Assembly: GCA_029582265.1 (NCBI GenBank)
Contig: CM055816.1
Span: 99,851,039-99,915,038 of the forward strand
Length of the DNA: 64,000 bases
Reading direction: 5' to 3'
Source of the DNA: Zoroaster sp. YZ-2022
Lineage: Eukaryota > Echinodermata > Asteroidea > Forcipulatida > Zoroasteridae
Below are positions 40,544-54,350 of this stretch, one piece after another. Both the position numbers and the translations under genes were made by a program. Numbering within the stretch: the stretch's first letter is position 1; each line of letters begins with the position of its first letter. Below the pieces are notes generated by a model. It saw only the letters and a list, made by a program, of their open reading frames with translations, ran no database searches and was not told the origin of the DNA.

Positions 40544-43542
40544 GTATGTAAGAATACTAGCTTTTTAAGTTAATAAGTGCTAAGTAGTATTTTGACCAGT
40601 TCGCTTCGGGATTAAAATCCTTTTCTGTTACCCGTGCGGGATTATTATTAACTTTTTTGTAGCCATTAATGTTTTGTCAATGAAACTAAGTTGAACAATC
40701 TATATAAAGACGTTATCTCAATGACATTTACAGATTTTTATGGCTCGTTTTTTTATTTTTTAACAGTCGTGTTTCTGAAGCACAATCATACCGTTGGAAA
40801 GCCGTTATGTAACGGTCGATCATCGACCCACGCCCGGTCGGGGAGAGATGAAAGGCCTCATGACGATGCAGTATAATCTGTCTTTTCAAAATCTTGGCTG
40901 TATGTGAAAGGAACAGGTCTTCAATAAAGGCATTATGCACAAATCCATGAAAAGAGTTAATCCGTTCATTGTTTGCAGTGCCTTTTGCCTGGGGCCACTG
41001 AACCATGACCATCGGACTCCGTGAAACAGTTGCCTGGGTACGCGCAATCCATGACTACCGCCAACACGCACAGAAACTCGAATGCCAGTATATAAGACCG
41101 CCGCTGTGTGTTGCATAACAGTTCTGTGCATTATTGCGTCCTCGTATCCCAAGACACACATTATAAAATCAGGCGTGCAAAAGTTTTTTTAAAGTAATAT
41201 TTATTGATTTCTTTGTAACATTGTCAGGTAAAGTCGAGAAGTAGATAGTATCGATTTTTGCATATTTATATAGTGATTGGTATCGATATGATTAAAAGCT
41301 ATTGAATTATGCTCTATTCGAAAATCACCAGGATCGCTGGTTCAGTTAATCAATTGCTGCAACAGAATCGAAGCACAGGCTACATCGGGTTCGGAACTCG
41401 TGAATCTGACCAAAAAAAACCTTTGCACACTAGTAATCACCAGAAAGGTTTCAAGTTGGTCGTTAGCTTCACTTCCATGGGATTCGCATTCTTGTAAAAA
41501 ACCTCAAGCTTCCAAAGAATCTCCTGAAAACTATGACAGCAACAGAGGACATCAATGAATATCACTGCTTGTAAAAGGCTACTATGCAAATCAATTACGC
41601 AACACCATTATGCCTATTCAAACGCAAATAAGCGCCCCATTGCTTAAAAAAGAAACTGATCTGACGTCACTTGTACAACACAAAGGGTAAACTGTAGATC
41701 TGCACAATGAGGAAAACCAAGTTGGCGGAGGAAACGTACGTGCCTCCAAAGCGAACTGGTTAACCACAGTAAATGCCGGGAATCTTCCATGTTTTCCCGT
41801 CCAGCCTGACAGGATTATTTTCTCGGAATTGCCGGAATCATTTTTCTTTGAACGTACCGCTAAAACAAAGAAACCCTGACTTGACAAAGCTAAGAGAACA
41901 AAGATTCTCTTTGAAGCACCGGGACGTTGTTTCTCTTCCCATACAAAAATTTTCTATAGAATTTATAGAATGCTTTATAGAGTTCTATAGAACTGTATAG
42001 ACCTGTATAGAGAATAAAATTTCTATAGAAATTTTGTATAGAATTTTTTTCTATAGATGTGTGTATAGAGATGTTCTATAGAGATCTATAGAAATCTCTT
42101 GGTACGTGAGTTGGTACACACTTTCTATAGAGCCTCTATAGAAAGATACGATATATGAATTGTAAACACTTTCTATAGAGCTCTATAGAAAGATGATATA
42201 TGAGTTAGTGTACACTCTATAGAAAGATAAGATATATGAGTTGTGCACACCTCTATAGAAATCTATGAAAGATACATGTTGTGCACCTTTTTCTATGGAG
42301 GTTTATAGAAAGTGTGTACAACTCACGTACCAGAGATTTCTATAGATCTCTATAAAAACAACTCTATAAATCTATAGAAACAGTGCTATACAAATTTGTT
42401 ATAAAATTCCAATATACAGAGTGTTATCAAGTTTCTAGAAATCCATGATACCACTTCTATATAGATATTCTGAACATACAGACCTTTCATTTTTTAGAAT
42501 GTTATTACGTGAACAATGTGTGCCTTGCATTCACTTTCTCGTGAAGTATGAACCGCCTGTGCAAACTCATCCTTTCTTGTGCCATAGTTTAAGTTAATAA
42601 CCCAGGGCCCAACAATATAGGGGGAGGAGGGGAGGATACAATTACATGTACAACTATTTTTCAACTTTGATCTCTTACTCTTTTTATTCTGATCTTTGCA
42701 CTGTATACATTGTACATGTAGATTCCAATAGATTACACATGACATTTTAAGCCATTGTTTACTTGAATTGTATTCCTAATTGCACATACATTTGTAGTTG
42801 CCCATTTTAATTAACGGCCGATTTTGTGTTACTGCACGAATTCCATTACATATTTGAGGCTTCTGGCAAAATATATGAGACACAACTGGGCACAGGCGAT
42901 AGTGGAGGGGAAAAAATGAAATTGTTTCACTGATTTGAACAATTTTTCCTATAATCACTGTTCAACATTATTTGGAAGAATTGACACAACTTGTTCCTCA
43001 CCAGTCTCAACGAATGCTACTTTCCTTTGGAATTCTTTCAGTGAGCACAATTTATATTCTTTATGACCTTTGATTTTGTGTATTCCACTATAGCAACAAC
43101 GGATCTTGGCAAGTCCACTAAACAGTCTTTGGGTTTCAAAACAGAAAAATACAACATACACTGTTTTTCGCAGTCACACAACTTTGGCCGATTTACAAGA
43201 TAAACAATCAAGAATATCTTCTTTACAACTGCAATATTGCTTGTGGTTAAAGGCTAATGTAACAATCAATCTTCTTCCTTTTTATGAAGATGACGGTGAG
43301 TTGTTATAATTACACCACCTCCAAAGAAACTCTGTTATATCCCAGTACATTTGCCCGCAGTGTAACCTCACTTCCCTAAGTGCAACAACTTCACTGTTTC
43401 CAACCTGTACTAATTTTAGGGCGTTACCCTGAGAATTATTCTAGAGATATCTGTCTCCTGTGAATTTGATTGAGGACGAGGGAAAGTGACTTATGTTTGT
43501 ATAGAAAATGCTTTTTGTGCTTTACTATCCCTTGAAAACAGT
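40544..43542. other. No supported gene; contains the ctatagaa array
   Basis: A minus-strand stretch at about 40,728-41,161 is open in two overlapping frames but has no recognisable domain. The notable feature is the palindrome-dense array at 41,945-42,450. Confidence 0.4.
41945..42450. repeat. Array of tctatagaa palindromes
   Basis: About 20 copies of ctatag, mostly within the 10-base palindrome ttctatagaa or tctatagag, with mixed spacing of 8-50 bases. The sequence also contains tandem 'gatatatgagttgt' and 'acactttctatagag' units. Confidence 0.75.
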
Positions 43543-44243
43543 TCAGGGCGATGTGAGGGAGTGTTCTGGCCAGTAAAACTTCCTTGCAATCTGCAGTTGA
43601 ACATATTGCGTACCAGAAATCATCTTATTGAGTTTGTGGTTCATGCTTTCAAACATAAAACATGAAACGGCCCACAAGGCCCCTCCCAATTCTTTACCGA
43701 ATTCGTGCCATATAAATAAGCTGGTGCATGTTATATGAAATATGTTCTTTTTCCATACACAGATCCTCACTTTCGAGAACAAATTTAAGTGGGAGAATTT
43801 CGCTTGATTGACTGTGAACAAATTTACTTCTGTATCTAATAACATATAAACAGCTACAACAAAATCCAACTTATCCAATGTCTATAATATGCTATGGGAA
43901 GGCTATTTTCTTTGAGAACCAATGGTGAGTAGTGGAGAAGCCAGGCTCTCCATTCATGTGCTCTTCGAGTATTTTCGATGTGTTAAAAGGTCTAACAAGT
44001 TCGTACAACTTCTGCAGGTGGTCTGATATTGCCAAGTCTTTTGTTAACACAGCTATACGATTGCCAATGTGGTATGGCTTTCACCTGAACTCTCTCTAAC
44101 CAAAGAGATGTTAAAGTTCGAGCTACTCCTAGACATACTGTATGCATATAGTCCACTACAAAACCTGAAGTGATGTTGAAAATGGCAAATCCAATAGTAG
44201 TATGGATATTTTTACACCATGAACTGGCTCCTGTTTGCTTCAA
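43543..44243 (-). pseudogene. Transposase-like fragment (DYMH...LGV family)
   Basis: Two open pieces on the minus strand. The upstream one has GFVVDYMHTVCLGVARTLTS and VNKRLGNIRPPAEVVR. The downstream one has CFMFESMNHKLNKMISGTQY and VQLQIARKFY. These occur in the same order in a widespread family of uncharacterised transposase-like proteins of cnidarians and marine deuterostomes. The two pieces are in different frames, separated by about 110 bases with a frame change. N- and C-termini are missing. Confidence 0.5.
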
Positions 44244-47200
44244 CTGCAGCTTGCATGATCTAATTTGAAACTATGTTCATCCTGCTTTATTGGCAATTGG
44301 GTTTGGATTCTACTCAAAGCGTAAACATTAGTATGTCCATTCCTCTGAACCTGTTCTCCTGGATGGAACACCATGAACAACCAAATTTACCGATTAAACT
44401 GCATTATTTCTCCCTGCAGCTAGCACCTTGCCACACTGTCACATATCAAGCGCGGCCCAGGAAAGATCAGACTAATTCTTGGATGTGAGTCTTTGTCTGT
44501 CCATTGTAATCCTTCACTACTTAGCACATTCATCTCCTCAATGATTGGCTTTAAAATGAACCAAAGTTGGGCTTTCCGCTCCCAACCACACAAACCCAGC
44601 TTAGCAATATGTGTTTCCTTCGGATTACATAAGGCAACCTCTGTTTACCATTAGCTGAAGTGGCCAAATGGAAAAGTTAGAAGATGAAAAAATTGTTGCT
44701 CCATCTGATCCCAAAATGACAACTTTAGGTTTCATCTTCATGCATGGGAAGTTGCTGGTAACATTTACCGTTACTGTAGATCCAGCATTCTCTTGTAGAA
44801 ATTTTAGATTGGATGTGTGGATCTTCTAAAGAAGTTTAACCTGCTGCCTCTCAATATTGAAAAAAGAATGAAATAGTTACCAGAGCTGATATTTTCAATC
44901 ATAGTTGGATTATTTTGTCACAATCTGGACATGGCCCACTAGTAGAACCGTTACATAACTCTGACATGAATCACAGCAGTAAATGTGACAATCAAGAGGA
45001 CCAAGAAAAAGCCATGAAAGTGTGTTGGTTAAAAATGTACTTTTTGATGTACAAACATTGTTCACTCAGCTGGTAAATGTAAACTGCAGCAGTTGGAGCA
45101 GAATGCCAGAGTCCTTCATTGGTCAAACCGTGGCAGGAGACAGTGAGCCATGGTAAGGGGAGAAGACTTTCCTGGGGAATCTTCGTAATTTGGAGCACCA
45201 GGGTAGAGTAGGTTATCCTGTTAGAAAAAAAAGCAAAATAGTTACATGTTATTTATTATGTCACTGTGCTTTTGAGCAAAAAGTCAAAAAGACAATAATA
45301 ATTGTCCATCCATCCTCTATTTAACTTTGTTGTCAAGCTACTACTTTGATGCTTTTACACACAAAATGGTTTTTCGAAAGTCATTTTCAAAATTATTTAA
45401 ATTATTCCATGCCTTCACATAAAATCCAAATCAAAAAGTAAAGGTACATTTTGTTGAGTATACATACACTGTTAACATGAAAGAAGCACAGTAGTACAGC
45501 TATGTATCGAAACAGCCATGTCTTGTGTTTGTAAAAGTTACTTATATCCTTTTGATACTGCTTGGTTTTACTTGTCCCAACAGTACATTTTTTAAATAAA
45601 TTAAAACTAAAAAATGTATTTAATTCTTTCTCTGAGGAAGTTTTCCAACATGGAAAAATTATTTGATACAAAATTAGGAAGAATCTTTAGAAATAAGCTT
45701 TTAACAGTGCAAAATATATTATAATTACCAGATCATTAGTACAAGTTTCTCCATTTGTACCGCTGTCACCTCATGTCATCATCAGATTCTCTGACTCATC
45801 TCCATGGCGGACTGTCTGTACTGCGACCTCATCTTCATGGTGACTGGTCTGTCTCTGCGAACTCATCTTCATGTGGTGAGACTGTCTATTTTCTGCTAAC
45901 TGCAAAGAGAAACAAATAATAAAATACAAAAGAAGTATAAGCAAGTGGATTTAAATTAAAAAATGAGCACTATTTCTTTGTTGAATAGTATAGAAATAAT
46001 AAATGTTTATAGTGAAATGGTGACTACAATTAAAGGAGTGTACACTATTTGGTAAAATACTACTGCAAAAATCATTGAACAAACTCCTTGGTAGCTGCGG
46101 CCAACTGTATCTCAAAGGGTCTTGTCATTGGGCGAATCGAACCTTAGAGCTTCTGAACTTTTATATAAAATTTGGGAGACCCATTCTTTGTACACAAACC
46201 AAAATAGACTGGCTACACACAGATTGATTTATATAATAAATACAGTCTATTATTATGGGTGCCAGACCATAGTTTCTAACCAGAGGGTTGTCTAGGTGTC
46301 TTTTGGACACTATTTCATCTATTGTTACATGTGAAAAGTATTGTAAGTGTCTAGTGAACAGTTGGACACCCTGTTTTGAAATTTCAAGCAAATTTGGACA
46401 CTCTTATTTCTAGAAATCCTGGCTAACACCTTGTTCCGAACTATTGGGCTTGGGTGATTTCATAATTCAAAATTGAGTTGTTCTGTCAAAAGAGTAAAAT
46501 TTTGAGCATTCCAAGTGATTCAGGTCATTGTTGATTTAACAAAATACTTGTATCTACATGTAGTGCATTCTGTGGAAGAAGGCACCTTACATTATTTAAC
46601 CCTCCTACACTTTCGGTGTATTTTTTTAAACAACCCATTCAGGCCACTCAAGCCATGCTGTTGCCAGTGGCCTCCTGTAGTTTACCCTTCTGTGCACTGT
46701 TACACCACTGAGATTGCAGGGTAAGGTGGTCTCCCATTGACCGTGCAGGCCATACTGTATGTTCACACGTATCCCACAGCTTCCATAAGGTGCGTGGCGC
46801 AACAATGGCCCTTCGTGCATGGACCAGCACGACCTCCTTGATACCAGTCAAGTCCCTTGACAACGACAGAAATAACCCGATGTAAACAATGAACTTGGTG
46901 ACATATCCCCGAAAATTCAAAAGATCTAAAGAGTGAAGCGAAAAACTGTCTAACATTTGAAGGTTGTTTTCAATGGCAGCGAACACGTTTGTTGATTTGT
47001 GACTCCGTATGTGATAAATAATACGCACAATCCATTGTTGGGGTGAGTGAATTTTACAAATTTTGAGGATAAAATGCAATAATGGCTAATATTTCTCTGT
47101 GAGGTTTGGAGGTAATTAAAGACAAAGGATACAAAATCTTAAAATGTAAATGTTAATTTTATAAAGAAGCGTTGAGTTAACAAGTTTTCTTGATAATTTA

Positions 47201-47284
47201 TGGGATGATTTAGACACCAGTAATAATAATATGGAGCATTCTGCAGGAATTATGCGCATTTGTGGCAATCGATGCATCTCGGTA
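44244..47284. other. No supported gene
   Basis: AT-rich, with stops in all frames. Contains the left half of a piggyBac-like MITE at 46,596-46,745 (ttaaccctcctacac ... ggtggtctcccattg). No RNA gene seen. Confidence 0.5.
46596..46745. mobile_element. piggyBac-like MITE, left-half fragment
   Basis: ttaaccctcctaca followed by 'cattcaggccactcaagcca', 'ttgccagtggcc' and 'ccactgagattgcagg', matching 39,963-40,105. The right half is missing. Confidence 0.65.
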
Positions 47285-48119
47285 AAAGCTGAAAGCGGGG
47301 ATAATTGAAGTTAGTCATACTAAAAATAAAAGCGTTCTCCGTGAATGTTACCTACATAATGACAATACCAATCTGCATCCAATTCACATTTGCCTGTGCT
47401 GTTACTTGTCTCTGGTTTAACAAAAATAAAATCAGATACATGTATACAATCTGGCCGACCTCAGATGAATAAGCGTTAGTGTTTTTCAAGACTTTCAAAA
47501 TAAAGTAAGGTGGCAAACCACCAAAAAAAGAAAAGAGAAGACAAATTATGAAAAAAGGTTCTAAAGATCACCAAGATATGTATATGAACTGAAGAAAATC
47601 CTTGAAAGACTGATGCCTGGCTGTGCCATAGTATTATCGGTGTAATGTTAAGGACCAACGTTAAACAGTCACTTGTACTGCACTGTTTTAACATTCTACC
47701 TTCATGGTTTCCCCTTCACTCCAAGTTTAAGAACACTACAGATTTGACAGGATCAGAAAGTCTTCTGGAAAATTAAACTAAACATGCATGTGTTGAGATG
47801 TGTCACAACCAACCGTGAGGGTTCTCTGCAGCAGTGACTGGAAGCAAAACACATACTGCAGAAGTAGAAATCACCACAAAGAAATCCAGAAAATATATTT
47901 ACATTAATTAAAAATTTATTTACAATTAGTTATATTCTTTTTACAATTCATTTATTCCTTTCAAATTATTCCATTAATTATCTAAATCATACAAGCCTAA
48001 TATGACCATTAATTATGAAATTACTTTAAAAATGTTAATGTTTGATCTTTGTTACTTGATCACACGATTACTCGACCTTCCCACCGTGTCATTATAATCC
48101 TTGACAACAGATTATAAAG

Positions 48120-48960
48120 AATTCCATTCAATTACTTCATTCCAATTATTCCATTATTTATACAGTACAATAGAAATTACTTTATACTTCAATAACTATA
48201 ATCTAGATCTATTGTCAATCCAATATGTGGGCCAGTACACCACGAGCAGCGGGCTGTAAGTCGCTTTATTGATTTAGTAGTCGGCTTGAAATGCATGAAA
48301 AATCAGTCAGTTGTCCATTTTATTTTTTAAATGAGTTTGAAATTTTCTCCTTTAGTTCTAGAAATTTCAGAATTAATTCAATTTAAAATCATAAAAACCA
48401 CGTTTTCTTTCAGACAATGAGTTCATAAATCTGTACCAAAATAACCAAAGTTTATATGAAGTTTATATAAAGAATTATATGAAAGTAACCAGTGTGACTT
48501 TGATACACCATAACTTCGTAAGACTGACTTGTTTGGTATCATTTACGTGTGATATACTCTTTCCAAAATATGAACTCCAAATGTGAAATTTTCAACTTTA
48601 CAGCCCCTTTGTGGTGGATGGTCTGTATAATCACTGAACAATTCTATTCCAATTATTCCATTATTTATACAAATCACTATTAAGAGTACTGCTACTTCAA
48701 CCAACTATAATCTAGATCTGTTGTCAATCAATATAAATCACTGAACAATTCTGTTCAATTATTCCGTGTTGTAAATCACTTATGAAAGTACTTTTATACT
48801 TCAACCAACTATAATCTGAATCTATTTATCAAAACCAATATAAATCGCTGAACAATTTCTATTCAATTATTCCATTATTTATACCACAAATCATATGAAA
48901 TTACTTTTATACTTCTCGCTTCTAACATATTTATCAATCCAATATAATCACGAACAATTC
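48120..48960. repeat. Degenerate tandem repeat, 'actataatctagatctattg' family
   Basis: Four or more diverged copies of attccattatttatac ... cttcaaccaactataatc ... tatt(g)tcaatccaatataaatcactgaacaattct, at about 48,145, 48,655, 48,760 and 48,865. Spacing among the last three is about 105 bases; the first is separated. Confidence 0.55.
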
Positions 48961-49508
48961 ATCTAGACTCGATTAGATCACCACCCTAATACATAGATTA
49001 ATTTCTCAACAACCACCTCATTCTTGCATAGCGGTTTTGCATCACAAACTGCCGTTATAAAGTACACCTCCTTCATTATGTTTATAAACCGCGGTGTATT
49101 TTTGTTTATAAGTACTACGTTGAGCCAGTTGCTCCTCCACTTGATAAGTTTGTAGTCTCGCGCGTAGTATACGGACAGTGGACAGTTGGTTCAGTGGTTG
49201 AACAGTGTTGATTGGTTGAGGTTGTTTCAATAGACTTAAATATGAATGATACAAAACTGATTTTCAGTTCAGATATTCAAATATATATATGTAGTGTGGT
49301 GTTTGATGTGACATATGATCAGATGGTTCCTCCTAAATAATATATATATATAATATTTGGTTTGAGGTCCTGGTGTCTCACTGGGAGGTGAGAACCTCTA
49401 GATATTTTATTCAAGTAACACCAACATTCTCTTACCCTTTATTGCCTGAATTCTAAAGCGATACGGTTGTAACTGGCAGGCCGCCGCATAATGCGTGAGT
49501 TAGAAGAT

Positions 49509-49814
49509 TTAGCTTGGTTTAGATGAATGAGTTGTTGATCTGTCTGGAGAACAATTACGACATAGATAAGTTTGAAACTTCTGCAGACCATATAATTTGC
49601 CAAACATTCTCTTTCTATTGTGGAATATGCATTCCGTGCAGGAGAAGTTTACGGGATGCATAGGCAACTGGAAATTTCTCATCATCATGAACCTGTAGGC
49701 ACAGCTCCAAGACCCGATGTTTGATGCATCCGTTTGAAGAATAAGCGGTTTATCAATATGGGTAAATGAAGTACAGGAAGGTAACAAGTCTGGAATTTTA
49801 GGCTTGAAAGGCAA
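49509..49814 (-). pseudogene. RNase H fragment of the LTR element
   Basis: Contains KPLILQTDASNIG, the first catalytic Asp block of gypsy-type RNase H, and a later GLQKFQTYLC block equivalent to the ALQKFQTYL region. Internal small indels. Confidence 0.6.
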
Positions 49815-50229
49815 ATTCTTGACTTGTTTCAGACGATATTAGTTAGGTTCTTTCTTTGTCCTGTCTGTTAGTGGTGCAGCAATTGCTGGTAGTTGAGTAA
49901 GCTTATCCGGTAGTATCGGTTAGGCCTAAAAATGATCTTAGCTGTTTTGGTTTTTGTGCATTTGAATTTTGATGATTTTGTCCAAAGTGGTTGAGTAAAC
50001 CCTGACCAATGATGTGACCTAGATATTCCAAGTTTCTTGTACCCTATTGAAACGCCGTTGGCCGTGCTGTCAGCGCTGCGCTGTGTTGAATAACCATCAG
50101 TGTATTGAGGTGTTCCTCCCAAGTTGACGTGTAATTAAATGTCATCGATAGTGGTAGCGATTGGCAATATCTTCCGTAGTATCGCATCCTACGACTAAAA
50201 GCGCCGGGCGTTTACCAATCAAATGGCAT

Positions 50230-50420
50230 TGTTCTGAACTGAAATAGACCCTCAGGACTAATAAACTGTCTTTTCCTTGGAAAGATCATCCAGTTGAATC
50301 TGCCAGTACCCCTTACTGAGATCTAACTTAGTGAAATATTGGTCTCCTGGTTTACAGAAAATTTCCACTCTCGTACAGCATCGGTTCAGCATCAAATATC
50401 GTTCTCTGTTTAACGGTCAA
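50230..50420 (-). pseudogene. Reverse transcriptase fragment of the LTR element
   Basis: Minus-strand translation at about 50,340-50,260 gives YFTKLDLSKGYWQIQLD, the conserved palm block of gypsy-type RT. An SKEKTVY segment follows before a frame break. The YxDD motif was not located. Confidence 0.6.
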
Positions 50421-50937
50421 GTCAATACAAAGCGAGTTCCATATTTTTTCCAACAAGTACAATGGGGGCGTAAGGTGAATTTGATCTTCGATCACGCCCA
50501 CATATCTAGCATGGTTGACCTCTTCACCAAACAGTGTTCCTGACCGTGTGGTAATGGATATGGTTTGAACCCTTATTAGTTGAAACGAGGCGGGTTTGAT
50601 GTCATGTCGAATTAAATTCTAAAGACCTGGTAAATCTGTAAGTACCATCTGTGCTTTGCCAAGTTTTCTCACCTGACACTTCTGTTCTTCTGATAAACTC
50701 TCATCAATCTTGACATCACCTACTGATTCTCTGGCTGTGAAATTGGTAACTGTAGCCAGTTCATCCGTATGAACTGTCTTCGTTGAGTCATTTGGCCAAG
50801 TTCTGGTTTGTTCAATGACTGGCGGTAACCTATTATCAAATATCCCTTCTACCTGTCTGAAAAAGCAAGATTGTATACTATTGGATTTAAGGTTGGGCGT
50901 TCTGTGTACTGTTTAACCACTCCTGCAGTGCAGTTGC

Positions 50938-51222
50938 CATGGTGTCAGACCTTTCAAAACCTTTCAAGTTTGCTGTACTGAAGGGTTTTGAAGGTGAAAA
51001 CTAATCGACAAAAGGGACCTATGAAAGGTTTGAAAGGTGTAACAACTCTCTGAACAAACTGGTGTTGAAATGTTTCATACCTTTCAAAGGGTATTGAAAG
51101 GTAGTAGTTGTTCAGTAACAAATTCTGGAGGGTTTTAAGGGTTCATAATAATTGATAGCCATTTTGGCCCGTAAGCTTGAATTTTTGAAAAGGTTTTGAA
51201 ACGTCAAACCATAGGAGGGTTA
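50938..51222 (+). repeat. About 280-bp repeat, inverted relative to 57,447-57,727
   Basis: Begins near cagtgcagtt at 50,927 and ends ccataggagggtta. Contains tttgctgtactgaagggttt, aagggacctatgaaagg and ccattttggcccgtaagc, all found in reverse complement at 57,447-57,727. The ...ggagggtta end suggests a piggyBac-type MITE. Confidence 0.7.
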
Positions 51223-51714
51223 GAAAGATTGATGTGAAATGTTTTCTGCCCACCATTGATCAATTTTGTAATCATAACTACCCTCGTTTAACTACCATGA
51301 AAGGACCTTTTTCAATGCATTGGCCATTGTTATGATCTGTAGGAAGTAATAGTAGAACTTATCCCTTCTTTGAATTATGCATGTTTGGACTTCTTGTCAT
51401 AGTTCTTTTGTGCCGTTGAGAAGATTTTCCTGAGTTCTTCGTGTGTAACTGTGTATCCTCTATCACGAGATCTCAAATCAATAACATACTCATATGTGGT
51501 TTCACCTCTGGGTTGTGGCGTCACCTGACCAAAAGCTCTTTAGAATAGCCATGGGACCCCCAGCAGTCCTGCCATATAATACATGTAGCTTTCGAGGGCA
51601 AAACCCAGCCTTTCGAGTGTGGTGTCTCTCTATAGCGAACAGAAGTGGTCTATACATGTACCTATCGATACTTTTGGCTTTCTGAACATAGTCGTTTCAG
51701 CATCTGTTTGGAGC

Positions 51715-52275
51715 TCCCATTAAATCTCGACTAACCCATTGCAAGATGGATGGTAGGCGTTGTCATGGTGTCTAATGGAAGAAATTGACTAATCTCTTTC
51801 CATAACCCCAGATGTAAATTAAGGTTCCCTGGTCTGTAAGTATTTCCCTTGGTACTCCTACTCTAGTAAAGATATCAACAAACCTCTGCTGCTCTATAAT
51901 TTCAATATTCTTAAGAGAATCGCTGGGATATCGTGTGGCATAATCAACACAAGTAAATGTATCTCTTCCTCTGTCGGTGATGGTGAGGTGGGATAACAAT
52001 ATCTACAACTACCGGCATGGAATGGTTAAATCGGTGATGGCATATGACCTAATGAACTCTGATGGATTTACCATGGGAATGCGGCGTAGATATCACAAGA
52101 TTGACAATAGATCTACTGTCAGATTGTACACGGGCCAAATTTTTTGAAAAGAACCTTCTCTACAGTGTCCTTGAGCCCATATGACCCTTAAAATAGATTC
52201 ATGAGCCAACTTCATTACTGAAATTCTGTTTGTGGTTGTGGGACTACTAATTGAAAATATTATCTCCACCGTCAC
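51715..52275 (-). pseudogene. Integrase of the LTR element
   Basis: H2C2 zinc-binding part at about 52,220-52,180 (VMKLAHESIL). The catalytic core at 51,999-51,772 carries TCVDYATRYPSDSLKN (first Asp) and RVGVPREILTDQGT (second Asp). Further on, at about 51,770-51,720, is the block AYHPSCNGLVE (third Glu). Frames change between the pieces. Confidence 0.65.
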
Positions 52276-52575
52276 TATTGAGCTAGAAAATTGTCATAGA
52301 TTAAACCTTTCCTCAAAACGAAATGTGATGAACTTTCTCCCCTTGCTAACTTTTGATTACCTGATACCACTAGTCTTACCGTTGTAAGTCGGATCATCTT
52401 GTTGTGCTTATCGAAGTTAGGTAGTACTTCTGGTAGAGCACTGGGGACTTTTAATGCTGTAAGTGGTTTCTCTCTGCAGCTTTCTCGCTCTGGTCTGTAC
52501 CCGCTTGGGCGTGAAGGTAAGTATCTTGCCATAAGTATCCTGTTGAACGCTAGCCCCTTTCTCTTCCCTGACATC

Positions 52576-54332
52576 TCCAGTTGTGATCAGGTTTTCCGTT
52601 ACGAGCCTTTGAATGTTGCCTACAATAACGTCATAGATAGGATTAGGCATACATAAAGGAAGCACCAATTGAGCCAACAAAATAAGGTGAATCAATGAAA
52701 ATATAATACTGGCAACTGTTGGACAGTGCCGTCGACAGGACACAATATTTACTTGTGCCTGTGAGCTGGTCATCCAGGACAAGATTTCTGGGATAACTAC
52801 TCCCAAACGCCCAGTATCACGAAGTACAAACAATGTTTTGACCAAGTTTGCCTTGAATAACTGGCATACCTTTTATGTCTTCAACTACAGGCGGCACTCA
52901 TTAAGGTAAGTTATGCCACATTGCAAAGGTTACTATGCCATCATGAGAACAACTTGATGATCTAGATTTTTCTTATCTGTATACATACATGCCACCTTTG
53001 AGTTTCAGGTTGTTGGAGAAGGTTGCCTAGTTAGCGGTTTTGATTCTGCTAGCCTAAGGTATTTTGTTGATCTATACCTGTTGTCTTCTGCTATTTGAAT
53101 GAACCGCCATTAGTCAAATAGTCCTGCTACTTTTTGTGGAGTTCTGGCACAATGGGTTGTTCCAGCAGTTTCAGCTATATATGACCTGTTGGCAAATATA
53201 TACGGTCTAGGATCTCTGTAGGGATAATTTGGAAGCATTGGGTTTGTTAAATTGAGATGGTGACCTGTCAACTTGCCCTAACATTAAGGGTTGGCTTACC
53301 AATGTTGAATCTGTTGCTGTGGCTGTTGATGCTGCTGATCCTTTACTGGATTTAGCCAACCTGCGGTAAGAACTGTTAGTTTATCATAACTTCGAACACT
53401 CCGCCTGAGGCTTCCATATGCTGCTCAGCTAAAGTTGCTACAGCTTTTGATGGTCTTGGGTTGTCTTTCCTTCCAAAACAATGATAATTCAATGCTGCAA
53501 CCATTAATAATTGCTCCGTAACAATAGATCCTTCAAACTATCAAAGTTTGTTCCCGTTGTGCTCTGTCCATCTGCAAAAATAATTGTCCAGTCTTACAAT
53601 AGTTATTTAGTTTTTCATATTTTCAGGCTGGGCTGATGAATTTTTCTAAATCTTCTTCAATTGGGTATACCTTTTCAACAGGGCATCTTTTAAGTATTTG
53701 CTCTGAAGACTCTAGAGTAATCTAGAATAACACCACCAAGGTTTTCACATGACAATGCACTCAAATTAATAGCCCAGTTTGATTTAGCCCAATTCTGGCT
53801 GTAGCATAGCTCAAGCGCTGAAGGTCTGCATAGCTGCGTCCTTTTTCGTCATCAAGGGTGGTAGTTTAGATGTCAAGGCTTTTATACCATGTTTACTACT
53901 TTGATTTGAATTTTCATTTGTTTTTTCCTTCTTCAGGGTCTCTAGTTTTAATTGTAACTCAGTGGTCTCTTTCCTGGCCCAGCTTTATCTCTAACTGTTG
54001 CGTGGCAGGCCTCTATCCTTCTGTTTCTGGGTAACAACTCACGTCTTGTTGTTTCCTTTTACAAACTCTCTCAGCTCTTCTCATAAGATCAACTCCTTAC
54101 CCAGCTGAACTAATCGTTTCAATCTCCATGCCGGTGGGACAGTAGCCCGCTTGCTTGCAGGTTAAGCAGCTGGAGGGCCACAGATTGGGTGACCAGAGTA
54201 TAAATCCTAAGCGAGAAAATCCAGGCAGAATGTTTGCAACTACATTTGAATAACACTTCATACAATAAAATATTAAGTTGATAATTTACTTCTGTTGCTT
54301 CCAGTTTTACTTAATTTAATGTTTTGTTTACT
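52576..54332. other. Retroelement leader/gag region, unreadable
   Basis: By position, the gag and protease region of the minus-strand element. No frame longer than about 60 residues with recognisable gag or CCHC motifs could be read; many stops and shifts. Confidence 0.35.
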
Positions 54333-54350
54333 TTCTCGGACAAGCCCCCA
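54333..54350 (-). promoter_or_regulatory. Primer binding site, tRNA-Pro-like
   Basis: Minus strand TGGGGGCTTGTCCGAGAA, six bases after the LTR end TTACA. Starts TGG as required to pair with a tRNA 3'-CCA and closely resembles the tRNA-Pro site used by some retroviruses. Confidence 0.7.

Noticed and set aside
40728..41161. Overlapping minus-strand open frames of 91-94 codons
   Set aside because: No recognisable motif, no convincing splice sites, and both frames equally open; kept only as non-coding.
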